Assembly: GCA_019347645.1 (NCBI GenBank)
Contig: JAHWKZ010000024.1
Coordinates: 1 to 14,940, forward strand
Reading direction: 5' to 3'
Length of the DNA: 14,940 bases
Source of the DNA: Gemmatimonadota bacterium
GTDB taxonomy: Bacteria; Gemmatimonadota; Gemmatimonadetes; JACCXV01; JAHWKZ01
Below are positions 1 to 6,342 of this stretch, piece after piece (position 1 is the first letter of the stretch; every line of letters starts with the position of its first letter). Below the pieces are notes generated by a model. It made no database searches, was not told the origin of the DNA, and saw nothing but the letters and a program-made list of their open reading frames with translations. The position numbers and the translations under genes are program-made.

Positions 1-73
1 GATCCAGGATGTCGAGACACGGCTGGGGCACGCCGTGCGGGACGCGATCGCGAGATTCGCGGGAACGCCCTAG
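1..73 (+). CDS. C-terminal fragment of an unidentified protein
   Basis: An open frame enters from the left edge and stops at TAG 71-73. It leaves 23 residues, ending VRDAIARFAGTP. The codons are GC-rich like the neighbouring genes, and a strong hairpin follows within 35 nt, as expected at the end of a transcription unit. The tail looks like an amphipathic helix. N-acetylmuramoyl-L-alanine amidases often end in such a helix, but this is too short to assign a family. The rest of the gene lies outside the window. Confidence 0.5.
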   Translation, partial: IQDVETRLGHAVRDAIARFAGTP

Positions 74-104
74 GTCCAACGATCCGCGGCAAAGGACGGA
101 AGGA

Positions 105-138
105 GAACGGGCCCGGTGGAACGCCGCCGGGCCCGTTC
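105..138 (+). terminator. Perfect 12-bp hairpin, probable terminator of the upstream gene
   Basis: GAACGGGCCCGG (105-116) pairs without mismatch with CCGGGCCCGTTC (127-138) around a 10-nt loop. It sits between the upstream stop codon and the tmRNA promoter. The following bases (GTGTAG) do not form a U-tract, so intrinsic termination may be weak or factor-assisted. Confidence 0.6.
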
Positions 139-170
139 GTGTAGAACCCTCCGAAAGTCCGGACGGGGGG

Positions 171-200
171 TTCGACGAACCGCCCCGATCCGGGTATATT
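171..200 (+). promoter_or_regulatory. Promoter of the tmRNA gene
   Basis: A -10 box TATATT (195-200) stands out in GC-rich sequence. TTCGAC (171-176) lies 18 nt upstream as a candidate -35. Initiation near 207 would give a precursor trimmed at 222 by RNase P. The -35 lies inside the inverted repeat GGTTCGACGAACC (169-181), which could be an operator or simply a DNA hairpin. The -10 is firmer than the -35. Confidence 0.55.
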
Positions 201-221
201 GTTGAATACGCCCGTCCTCGT

Positions 222-593
222 GGGGGCGAACGGCTTCGACGGGGAGAGACGAGGCGTGGACAGCAGGCCGTGCATCTCAGGTCCACACGTTAAACGGTCC
301 TGGGAAACCGTAGCTGCGAACGACAACTTCGCGCTGGCTGCGTAACAAAACGTAGCCCGGTCCCCTCTCTCCCGTGTCCGCCGGGGGGAGATGGACCGTC
401 GCCAAAGCGGACTGGTCGCGCGTCGCGCCTTCTGGCGCGCGTCGAGAGCCCGGCTTCGGTCGGGACGAAGGCTCACCCGGAGGCTGGCGTGTCGGCGGCA
501 GGTCGCCCGGGGACAAGAATCAGCCGACTAAGCCTGTAGCGGTCTTCGTCGCGCTTTTCTCGGACGTGGGTTCGACTCCCACCGCCTCCACCA
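222..593 (+). ncRNA. ssrA: Transfer-messenger RNA (tmRNA)
   Basis: tmRNA rescues stalled ribosomes by acting first as an alanyl-tRNA and then as an mRNA for a degradation tag. The 5' end GGGGGCGAACGGCTTCGAC is the conserved tmRNA start. It pairs with CGCCTCC (583-589), ahead of the encoded ACCA end (590-593). A T-arm with TTCGACTC lies at 571-578. The resume codon GCG at 316 opens a tag frame reading ANDNFALAA, stopped by TAA 343-345; with the non-templated alanine the tag is AANDNFALAA, ending in the Ala-Leu-Ala-Ala signal recognised by ClpXP-type proteases. TAG lies just before the resume site, as in E. coli. It is a one-piece form of 372 nt, a normal length. SmpB, its partner, is not in the window. 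Confidence 0.97.
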
Positions 594-603
594 GGACGGA
601 ACG

Positions 604-634
604 AAGGCCCGGCCTCGCGCCGGGCCTTTGTTCA
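604..634 (+). terminator. Intrinsic terminator of the tmRNA gene
   Basis: AAGGCCCGGC (604-613) and GCCGGGCCTT (619-628) form a perfect 10-bp stem with a 5-nt loop, followed by TGTT. It lies 10 nt after the CCA end of tmRNA. Confidence 0.8.
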
Positions 635-696
635 TGGGGGAATTCCCGCGCGTCCGATCGCGTCTCGCCCCTGGAACCCCCGATGTCCCCCGCGGT

Positions 697-702
697 TATA
701 TT
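697..702 (+). promoter_or_regulatory. -10 box of lgt, implying a leaderless mRNA
   Basis: TATATT lies 8 nt before the lgt ATG, so transcription should start at or within about two bases of the start codon. No good -35 hexamer is visible at 16-18 nt. The same hexamer serves as the tmRNA -10 box. Confidence 0.5.
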
Positions 703-710
703 GAGAGAGC

Positions 711-1490
711 ATGTACCCGACCCTCTTCCGAATCGGCGACTTCACCGTGACGTCCTACGGGGTGATGCTGGTCCTCGCCTTCGTCGGCGCCGGGCTGGTC
801 GTGGCGAGCGAGTGGAAGCGACGGGGCTGGGATCCCGCCGCCGCCCAGGACATCGTCCTCGCCGCGATGGTCGGTGGGATCGTGGGGTCCAAGCTCTACT
901 GGGCCCTCGACCACTGGGCGGCCCTGACCGCCGACCCCTTCGGCACCCTCTTCAGCCGTGGCGGGTTCACCTATCTCGGAGGCTTGGCCGGCGGCGTCTT
1001 CGCCGTCATGGCGCTGATCGCGTGGCGCGGATGGCCGATGGGCAAGGCGGTCGACAGCTGCGCGCTCGCGGTCCCGGTAGGGAACATCCTCGGGCGGGTC
1101 GGGTGCTTTCTGGTGGGGGACGACTACGGTCATCCGACCGACCTGCCGTGGGGGGTCGCGTTCCCGGAGGGCAGCCCGCCCACCGCCGAGCCCGTCCATC
1201 CGACGCAGATCTACGAGATCCTCTTCTCGCTGCCGATCTTCGGCCTGCTGTGGTGGCAGCGAACGAAGGACCTGCCCGACTTCTTCCTGTTCTGGGAGTT
1301 CTGTTTCCTCTACGGCGTCCAGCGGTTCGTTATCGAGATCTGGCGGATCAACCCGGAGATCGCGCTCGGCCTCACCGGCGCCCAGTGGCTCTCGCTCTCG
1401 ATGGCCGTCCTGGGAGCCGGCGGCATGGCCTGGTTGTGGCGCGCCCGGAAGGCATCCGAAGTGGAACCCGTCACCGCCACCGCCCGCTGA
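711..1490 (+). CDS. lgt: Prolipoprotein diacylglyceryl transferase Lgt
   Basis: Lgt is the inner-membrane enzyme that transfers diacylglycerol from phosphatidylglycerol to the lipobox cysteine of prolipoproteins, the first step of lipoprotein maturation. The protein has 259 residues, a normal length, with several hydrophobic segments (about 14-33, 48-66, 88-104, 115-134, 170-181 and 222-242). The family signature appears as GRVGCFLVGDDYG (128-140), with the essential Arg at 129. HPTQIYE (163-169) and RFVIEIWR (205-212) are the other conserved blocks. The signature differs from the enterobacterial GRxGNFxNxE but resembles the GRxGCF form of several other phyla. The ATG at 711 starts the Lgt homology directly and has only a weak purine run (GAGAGAG) before it. 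The gene stands alone, and a clear substrate candidate, the lipoprotein at 7151, lies in this window. Confidence 0.96.
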   Translation: MYPTLFRIGDFTVTSYGVMLVLAFVGAGLVVASEWKRRGWDPAAAQDIVLAAMVGGIVGSKLYWALDHWAALTADPFGTLFSRGGFTYLGGLAGGVFAVMALIAWRGWPMGKAVDSCALAVPVGNILGRVGCFLVGDDYGHPTDLPWGVAFPEGSPPTAEPVHPTQIYEILFSLPIFGLLWWQRTKDLPDFFLFWEFCFLYGVQRFVIEIWRINPEIALGLTGAQWLSLSMAVLGAGGMAWLWRARKASEVEPVTATAR

Positions 1491-1523
1491 CCCCATTCCT
1501 CCGGGGCCTTGCGCGGGCCGTCC

Positions 1524-2540
1524 CTAGAAGATTTGCAGGTTGATGTACTTCCTGGGGTTCTGCTGCAGGTCGTTGATCAGCCCCTGCGCCTCGACCACGA
1601 ACGTGTTCAGCCGCTCGTACAGAGCGGGGTCGTTGATCATCCGCGCCATCGTCCCTTCGCCGGTCCGCATCGCGTGCACCAACTGCTGCCCCTCCCGCAC
1701 GGTCGTGACCAGCTCGCCGTAGAGCTCGGGATCCTGGACCAGCCGGCCCAGGGAGCCTTCGCCCCGCTCCACCTTCGTGGTCAGCCGCTGGAGGTCGGCG
1801 GTCGTCTCAACCAGTCGGTCGTAGAGGGTCGGGTCGTTGAGCAGGGACGGCAGGGTCCCTTCGCCGCGCTGGATGCGGTTCAGCAGCCCGCCCGCCTCCT
1901 GGGAGAGTTCGACCCACTGGCGGTAGAGACCAGGGTCGTTGATCAACTGTCCAAGCGTCCCCTCGCCCTGGTTCACGCTGGCGATGATCTCCCGCGAGCC
2001 CTCGAGGGAGGCTACCAGCTCCTCCACCCCCTCGGCCGCCCGGGCGATCAGCCCCTCGTAGTCGATCGGGCGCTCGTTCAGGACCAGGTCGCCGTCCTGC
2101 AGCACGGGGTCGCGCGGATCACCGACCTCGAGATCGAGGTACTTGTCCCCGAGGAGCCCCACCGTCCCGGTCTTGACCCGCGAGGAGCGAGTGATCTTCT
2201 CCTGGACCCCTTCGTTCACCATGAACCGGATGATGACCGCCCGATCGCCGAGCGAGTCGCCGTACGCCTGGAGGAGGCGCTGGCGGATCGAATCCCGTTC
2301 GGAGGCCTCGATGAAGCGGATCTGGTCGACCGTACCCACGTCGACGCCTGCGAGCCGCACCGGGGCGCCGGTCGTCAACCCGGACACGCTCGGCATCGCG
2401 GTGTACAGCGGGTACTTCGCCTCGAAGACGCCCAGCCGCCCGCCCAGGGTGAGGACGGCGACGACGGCGATCGCCACGGACACCGTCACCAGCACGCCCA
2501 CCCGCAGCTCCGCCCAGGTGATCGGCGTCGACTGTCTCAT
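1524..2540 (-). CDS. mlaD: MlaD-family (MCE domain) phospholipid transport protein
   Basis: MlaD-type proteins are anchored in the inner membrane and carry lipid across the periplasm for the MlaFE ABC transporter. A single N-terminal transmembrane helix (about 14-34) is followed by an MCE domain (about 38-140), with SGLTTGAPVRLAGVDVGTV (53-71) and VGLLGDKYLDLEVG (127-140) as clear landmarks. The C-terminal half is helical and holds four GEGT/S...DPxLY repeats at 192, 226, 260 and 294, exactly 34 residues apart. The tail NPRKYINLQIF resembles ends seen in other MCE proteins. The 338 residues make it much longer than E. coli MlaD because of the repeats. Its ATG overlaps the mlaF stop (ATGA), so it is translationally coupled and last in the mlaE-mlaF-mlaD operon. 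The lipid substrate and direction of transport are not known from sequence. Confidence 0.92.
   Translation of the reverse strand: MRQSTPITWAELRVGVLVTVSVAIAVVAVLTLGGRLGVFEAKYPLYTAMPSVSGLTTGAPVRLAGVDVGTVDQIRFIEASERDSIRQRLLQAYGDSLGDRAVIIRFMVNEGVQEKITRSSRVKTGTVGLLGDKYLDLEVGDPRDPVLQDGDLVLNERPIDYEGLIARAAEGVEELVASLEGSREIIASVNQGEGTLGQLINDPGLYRQWVELSQEAGGLLNRIQRGEGTLPSLLNDPTLYDRLVETTADLQRLTTKVERGEGSLGRLVQDPELYGELVTTVREGQQLVHAMRTGEGTMARMINDPALYERLNTFVVEAQGLINDLQQNPRKYINLQIF
1560..1967 (-). repeat. Four tandem 34-residue (102-nt) coding repeats in mlaD
   Basis: Residues 192-327 of MlaD consist of four units of 34 residues. They begin GEGTLGQLINDPGLY, GEGTLPSLLNDPTLY, GEGSLGRLVQDPELY and GEGTMARMINDPALY. 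Spacing is exactly constant. The first 15 residues of each unit are conserved and the remaining 19 are variable and helical. The units have diverged at the DNA level, so this is an old protein repeat rather than a recent duplication. Confidence 0.85.
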
Positions 2541-3388
2541 GCGCCGCTCACCCGCGCGTCGATGAACGTCCGCACGTACTTGTGATCCGTCTCCATCACC
2601 TCGTCGGCGTCGCCTTCGAAGATGATGTCCCCGTCCTTCAGCATGGCGAACCGGTCCCCGACGGTGAGCGCCGAGCCGATGTCGTGGGTCACCACGATGC
2701 TCGCCACGTTCTGCTGGTCGCGCAACTTCTTGATGAGGCCGTTGATGGTCTCGGAAGTGATCGGATCCAGACCCGTCGTCGGCTCGTCGTAGAGGAGAAT
2801 GTTGGGGCTCCCCATGATCGCCCGGGCGATCGACACCCGCTTCTTCATCCCTCCCGAGAGCTCGGCCGGCATCAGGTTGGAGACCCGCGGCTCGAGGTCC
2901 ACGAAGGTGAGCTTCTCCGCGACGAGCCTCTCGATCTCCTCCTCTTCGAGCTCGCCTTCCTCGCGGAGTCGGAAGGCGAGGTTCTCGCCCACCGTCAAGG
3001 AGTCGAAGAGCGCACCGCCCTGAAACACCATCCCGATCTCGCCGCGGACCTCGTCGAGCACCTCCTGTTCGGCGTGGATGATGTTCACCCCGCAGACGTA
3101 CACCCGGCCGTCGTCGGGCTCGAGCAACCCCAGGATGATCTTCAGGATCGTGCTCTTGCCCTGGCCGGATCCCCCCATCACCACCAGCGTCTCGCCGCGG
3201 TCCACCTCGAGCCAGACTCCGTCGAGGACGACGAGGTCCCCGAAGGCGAGGTGCACGTCCTCGAGATCGATCATCCGGTTCTCCGGATCCGGCGCGCGAT
3301 CCCGACCGGCGACCGGACGCGGGTGCCAGTCCGGATCCGGCGTCAGGTCCGGATGACCCTTCGGCTTCTTTTTCTTGCGTCCGAACAT
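2537..3388 (-). CDS. mlaF: MlaF-type ABC transporter ATPase
   Basis: This is the cytoplasmic ATPase that powers the MlaE permease. Counting from the ATG at 3388 (283 residues), the Walker A GGSGQGKST is at 72-80, the Q-loop glutamine at 123 (VFQGGALFDS), the ABC signature LSGGM at 177-181, Walker B ILLYDEP at 197-203 with catalytic Glu202, and the switch His235 (VTHD). The FQxGALFDSLTVxEN stretch is typical of the Mla/Ttg2A branch. A lysine-rich and proline-rich extension of about 35 residues precedes the ATPase fold. The start is uncertain: an in-frame TTG at 3397 would add three residues, and neither start has a convincing Shine-Dalgarno sequence. The gene lies 18 nt after mlaE and overlaps mlaD by 4 nt. 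Confidence 0.93.
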   Translation of the reverse strand: MFGRKKKKPKGHPDLTPDPDWHPRPVAGRDRAPDPENRMIDLEDVHLAFGDLVVLDGVWLEVDRGETLVVMGGSGQGKSTILKIILGLLEPDDGRVYVCGVNIIHAEQEVLDEVRGEIGMVFQGGALFDSLTVGENLAFRLREEGELEEEEIERLVAEKLTFVDLEPRVSNLMPAELSGGMKKRVSIARAIMGSPNILLYDEPTTGLDPITSETINGLIKKLRDQQNVASIVVTHDIGSALTVGDRFAMLKDGDIIFEGDADEVMETDHKYVRTFIDARVSGA

Positions 3389-3406
3389 GGCCGTCAATCT
3401 ACAGGG

Positions 3407-4189
3407 TCAGTGTCCAAAAATCTCGATGAACAGCTTCGTCAGGAAGAAATCGCTCGCCAAGATGAGGACCGAGGACAGCACGACCGCCTGGGTGGTCGCC
3501 CGGCCGACGCCTTCCGTCCCGCCGGTCGTGTTCAGTCCCCGATAGCACGCCATGATCGTGATGATGAAGCCGAATGCCAGGGGCTTCGCCAGCCCGGTGA
3601 ACAGGTCGCTCATGTACAGCCCGCTCCAGACGGCGTTCCAGTAGGTGACCGCGTCCTGGTGCAGCGAGAGCCAGGCGATCAGGTTACCACCTACGATCGC
3701 GATGAAGTCGGTGCCGATCGTCAGGATGGGAAGCATGACGAGGCCGGCCAGGACTCTCGGCTTGACCAGCTTCTTGACCGGATCGGTGCCCATCGCCTCG
3801 AGGGCGTCGATCTGCTCGCCGACCCGCATCGAGCCGAGCTCGGCGGCGATGCCGCTGCCGACCCGGCCTGCGACCATGAGAGCGGTCAGAACCGGTCCCA
3901 GCTCGCGGACCACCGAGGCGCCGACCAGCTGACCGACGAACATCGAGGCCCCGAACTGCTGGAGCTGCACCGCCGACTGCAGCGCCAGGACCATGCCGGT
4001 GAAGATGCCGGTCAAGCCGACGATCAAGAGCGACTGGACCCCGATCGCGTCCATCTGGACGAAGACGTCGCGCCAGTAGAAGGGGGGCCGGAAGAACGAG
4101 GCCACGGTCCGCCCGATCAGGAGCGAGAGGTCCTGGATGGCTTCAAGCGACGACTTGACGGGTCGAGTGATGGAGGCGACGGTCGCCAT
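3407..4189 (-). CDS. mlaE: MlaE-type ABC transporter permease
   Basis: This is the integral membrane subunit of the Mla lipid transporter. The 260 residues begin MATVASITRPVKSS and hold an amphipathic N-terminal segment followed by about five hydrophobic helices. Family landmarks are GMVLALQSAVQLQQFGAS, the cytoplasmic coupling stretch RVGSGIAAELGSMRVGEQ followed by IDALEAMGTDP, and GFIITIMACYRGLNTTGGTEGVG near the C terminus. The frame stays open upstream to 4756, but that extension lacks homology and is antisense to rph. The ATG at 4189 matches the family start and lies 8 nt after a -10 box. First gene of the operon. Confidence 0.94.
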   Translation of the reverse strand: MATVASITRPVKSSLEAIQDLSLLIGRTVASFFRPPFYWRDVFVQMDAIGVQSLLIVGLTGIFTGMVLALQSAVQLQQFGASMFVGQLVGASVVRELGPVLTALMVAGRVGSGIAAELGSMRVGEQIDALEAMGTDPVKKLVKPRVLAGLVMLPILTIGTDFIAIVGGNLIAWLSLHQDAVTYWNAVWSGLYMSDLFTGLAKPLAFGFIITIMACYRGLNTTGGTEGVGRATTQAVVLSSVLILASDFFLTKLFIEIFGH

Positions 4190-4197
4190 GGACCCGG

Positions 4198-4226
4198 ACG
4201 ATACGGAGCCCATCCGGTGCCCGCAA
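4198..4226 (-). promoter_or_regulatory. Promoter of the mlaE-mlaF-mlaD operon
   Basis: On the minus strand TTGCGG (4226-4221) and TATCGT (4203-4198) are separated by exactly 17 nt. The -10 box ends 8 nt before the mlaE ATG, predicting a leaderless message. Confidence 0.5.
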
Positions 4227-4240
4227 GGGAGACGGGCGGG

Positions 4241-4270
4241 TTGGGGAGCGCCTCCCGCGGGCGATATACT
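4241..4270 (+). promoter_or_regulatory. Promoter of rph-rdgB
   Basis: TTGGGG (4241-4246) and TATACT (4265-4270) have an 18-nt spacer. The -10 ends 9 nt before the rph ATG at 4280, so the mRNA should begin at or next to the start codon. It is back to back with the mlaE promoter, the two -35 boxes only 14 nt apart. Confidence 0.6.
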
Positions 4271-4279
4271 GAGGGTGCC

Positions 4280-5062
4280 ATGACCGCCGATCGCGACCCC
4301 ACGAGCGCCGACCCGGCCGGGACGGGCCCGGTCGATACAACGAGCCGGCGGGACGGCCGCGGCCCGGCCGAGCTCCGCCCTACGACCATGGAGCGCCACG
4401 TTCTCGAGCATCCCGAAGGTTCGTGTCTCATCGCGACCGGTCTCACCCGGGTCCTTTGCACCGCTTCGGTGGAGGACGGGGTGCCGCGGTGGCTGCAGGG
4501 GAAGCGAAGGGGCTGGGTGACGGCGGAGTACAGGATGCTGCCCCGGGCCACGCACAAGCGCACCCCCCGGGAATCCAGTCGCGGGCGGATCGGGGGTCGG
4601 ACGCACGAGATCCAGCGCCTGATCGGGCGCGCCCTCCGGAGCGTGATCGACCTGTCGGCCCTCGGGGAGCGCACGGTGTGGATCGACTGCGACGTGCTCC
4701 AGGCCGACGGAGGCACCCGGACGGCCTCGATCACGGGCGCCCTGGTGGCGCTGCACGACGCGCTAGCCGAAGGCCCGCCGGCCGGTCCCGCCTTCCCCCA
4801 TCCCCCCGTCCGCGAGTTCGTGGCCGCCACCTCGGTCGGCATCGTCGGGAACTTCCCGGTTCTCGACCTCGCCTATGAGGAGGACGTCGCGGCCGAGGTC
4901 GACATGAACCTGGTCATGACGGAGAGCGGTCGCTTCGTCGAGGTGCAGGGGACCGCGGAGGGGGAACCCTTCGACCGGCGGGCCCTCGACACGCTCCTCG
5001 AGCTCGGCGACCGCGGGATCCGCGAGCTGATCGGCCTGCAGAAGACCTCTCTGGGGCTTTGA
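4280..5062 (+). CDS. rph: Ribonuclease PH
   Basis: RNase PH is a phosphorolytic 3'-to-5' exonuclease that trims tRNA 3' ends using phosphate, forming a hexameric ring in the cytoplasm. The 260 residues carry the family blocks RDGRGPAELRP (24-34), GSCLIATGLTRVLCTASVE (47-65), GWVTAEYRMLPRATHKR (78-94), GGRTHEIQRLIGRALR (105-120) and DCDVLQADGGTRTASITGA (136-154), then the C-terminal VEVQGTAEGEPFDR. About 22 residues before the first block are extra compared with E. coli RNase PH. The frame is open far upstream, but the ATG at 4280 is supported by the promoter immediately before it. It overlaps rdgB by four bases (TTGA), so the pair is co-translated, a common rph-rdgB arrangement. Confidence 0.95.
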   Translation: MTADRDPTSADPAGTGPVDTTSRRDGRGPAELRPTTMERHVLEHPEGSCLIATGLTRVLCTASVEDGVPRWLQGKRRGWVTAEYRMLPRATHKRTPRESSRGRIGGRTHEIQRLIGRALRSVIDLSALGERTVWIDCDVLQADGGTRTASITGALVALHDALAEGPPAGPAFPHPPVREFVAATSVGIVGNFPVLDLAYEEDVAAEVDMNLVMTESGRFVEVQGTAEGEPFDRRALDTLLELGDRGIRELIGLQKTSLGL

Positions 5063-5676
5063 CTCCCCTCGTCCTGGCGACCGGGAACCCGGACAAGCTC
5101 CGAGAGCTGTCCCCTTTCTTCGCGAACCTGGACCTCGAGCTCGTCGCCGTCCGCGCCCTCGTTCCGGGATGGGAGGTCGAGGAGACGGGAGCCACCCTGG
5201 AGGCCAACGCGACGCTCAAGGCTCGGGCCGCTGTGACGGCGACCCGCCTGCCCGCCGTGGCCGACGACACCGGCCTGTTCGTGGACGCGCTGGGCGGAGC
5301 GCCCGGCGTCCGCTCGTCCCGCTTCGCCGGCGAGGGGGCGACGTACGCGGACAACGTCGCCCGGCTCCTCGCCGAGCTCGAGCCCGTGCCCGCGGAGGAG
5401 CGCGGCGCGCGTTTCCGGACAGTGGCCGCGCTCGCCCGGCCCGACGGTGCCCTCGAGCGTTTCGAGGGGGTCCTCGAGGGACGAATCCTGCGCGCTCCAC
5501 GTGGGAAAGGGGGCTTCGGCTACGATCCCGTCTTCCTCGTGGAGGAACGCGGCCGCACCCTGGCCGAGCTGCCGCTCGAGGAGAAGAACCGGATCAGCCA
5601 TCGCGCCGGCGCCTTTCGCGCCGCCTCCGCGTGGCTGGCGGAGCGTCCGGGCTGGCTGAAGTCGGCCGGGGTTTGA
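5059..5676 (+). CDS. rdgB: XTP/dITP pyrophosphatase (RdgB/HAM1 family)
   Basis: The enzyme hydrolyses the non-canonical nucleotides dITP, ITP and XTP to monophosphates, keeping them out of DNA and RNA. The 205 residues show LATGNPDKLREL (6-17), the EETGATLEANATLKA block (41-55), VADDTGLFVDALGG (67-80) with the metal-binding/catalytic Asp pair 69-70, GFGYDPVF (152-159) and SHRAGA (180-185) for base recognition. The start is TTG, overlapping the rph TGA (TTGA); LATGN sits right at the N terminus as in the family, leaving no room for a later start. Length is normal. Its last codons are part of the -35 element of the next gene's promoter. Confidence 0.96.
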   Translation: MTPLVLATGNPDKLRELSPFFANLDLELVAVRALVPGWEVEETGATLEANATLKARAAVTATRLPAVADDTGLFVDALGGAPGVRSSRFAGEGATYADNVARLLAELEPVPAEERGARFRTVAALARPDGALERFEGVLEGRILRAPRGKGGFGYDPVFLVEERGRTLAELPLEEKNRISHRAGAFRAASAWLAERPGWLKSAGV

Positions 5677-5701
5677 CCGAATCGACGTCATGGGGGATAA
5701 T
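5673..5701 (+). promoter_or_regulatory. Strong sigma70-type promoter for the CBS-domain gene
   Basis: TTGACC (5673-5678) and GATAAT (5696-5701) are separated by 17 nt, close to the consensus TTGACA/TATAAT. The -35 overlaps the rdgB stop codon. Initiation near 5708 would leave a leader of about 43 nt, unlike the leaderless-looking genes around it. Confidence 0.65.
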
Positions 5702-5750
5702 GGCCCCGAAGGGACAGGGAGCCGCCCCACTCCGCACGGGAGGTCGAACC

Positions 5751-6185
5751 TTGAACGTCGCATCGATCCTAGACCGGAAGTCCTCCGACCGGATCGTCAC
5801 CATCGAACCCGACAAGACGGTCCTGGACGCCGTCGATCGTCTCGTCGAGCACGGCATCGGGTCTCTCCTCGTCCTCGATGGAGAGGTCCTCCTCGGGATC
5901 ATCACCGAACGGGACGTACTCCGATGCTGCGCCGACGACCCGGTGAAGATGGCCGAGACCAAGGTCTCGGAGGTGATGACGCGGGAGCTCATCGTCGCCT
6001 CCCCGGACGACGACGTGGAGGACGTGATGTCCACCATGACCCGCAACCGGATCCGGCACCTTCCGATCCTGGTCGACGAGTCGTTGAAGGGGATCATTTC
6101 GATCGGTGACGTGGTCGAGAGCCAGCTCCACGAGTTCCAGAGCGAGAACCGGCACCTTCGGCGCTACATCGCCGGATCGTACTGA
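5751..6185 (+). CDS. Protein with two CBS domains
   Basis: The 144 residues form a CBS pair (about 8-60 and 73-125), a module that commonly binds adenine nucleotides and senses energy or redox state. Landmarks are GIITERDVLR (49-58), VSEVMTRELIVASPDD (72-87) and GIISIGDVVE (114-123). A C-terminal tail ending NRHLRRYIAGSY follows and is shared by a widespread group of stand-alone CBS proteins. The TTG at 5751 is preceded by GGGAGG (5738-5743) at a 7-nt spacing; a longer open frame upstream runs through rdgB out of frame and is discarded. It has its own promoter. No catalytic domain is attached, and the ligand and partner cannot be told from sequence. Confidence 0.88.
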   Translation: MNVASILDRKSSDRIVTIEPDKTVLDAVDRLVEHGIGSLLVLDGEVLLGIITERDVLRCCADDPVKMAETKVSEVMTRELIVASPDDDVEDVMSTMTRNRIRHLPILVDESLKGIISIGDVVESQLHEFQSENRHLRRYIAGSY

Positions 6186-6225
6186 CGCCGCGACGCGCCG
6201 GACGGGACCGGGCCCGGGCCCCGTG

Positions 6226-6232
6226 TTAGATT
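6226..6232 (+). promoter_or_regulatory. -10 box of tRNA-Pro
   Basis: TTAGATT lies 16 nt before the mature tRNA 5' end, in otherwise G/C-only surroundings. No convincing -35 is seen. Confidence 0.4.
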
Positions 6233-6247
6233 CCCGGCGATCTTCAT

Positions 6248-6324
6248 CGGGGCGTAGCTCAGCCAGGTAGAGTGCCGGCTTTGGGAGCCGGTGGTCGCCG
6301 GTTCGAATCCGGCCGCCCCGACCA
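6248..6324 (+). tRNA. tRNA-Pro (anticodon TGG)
   Basis: The acceptor stem CGGGGCG (6248-6254) pairs with CGCCCCG (6314-6320), followed by encoded ACCA. The anticodon stem CCGGC/GCCGG closes the loop TTTGGGA, giving anticodon TGG. The T-arm GCCGG-TTCGAAT-CCGGC is perfect. Length is 77 nt. The next coding region begins only 18 nt after the CCA, so the two may share a transcript. Confidence 0.97.
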
Positions 6325-6342
6325 TCCCTCATCGGACCGCCC

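Noticed and set aside
1491..1523. Terminator between the convergent genes lgt and mlaD
   Set aside because: Only short GGCC self-pairs are present. No stable stem or U-tract can be built in the 33-nt gap.
374..1543. Open frame of about 390 codons spanning tmRNA and lgt
   Set aside because: It begins inside tmRNA and continues as an arginine-rich shadow of lgt in another frame.
2582..4279. Very long open frame in phase with and upstream of rph
   Set aside because: It is antisense to mlaF and mlaE, whose domains are clear, and has a low-complexity His/Asp/Arg composition. Such antisense frames stay open because of high GC content. The rph homology and promoter start at 4280.
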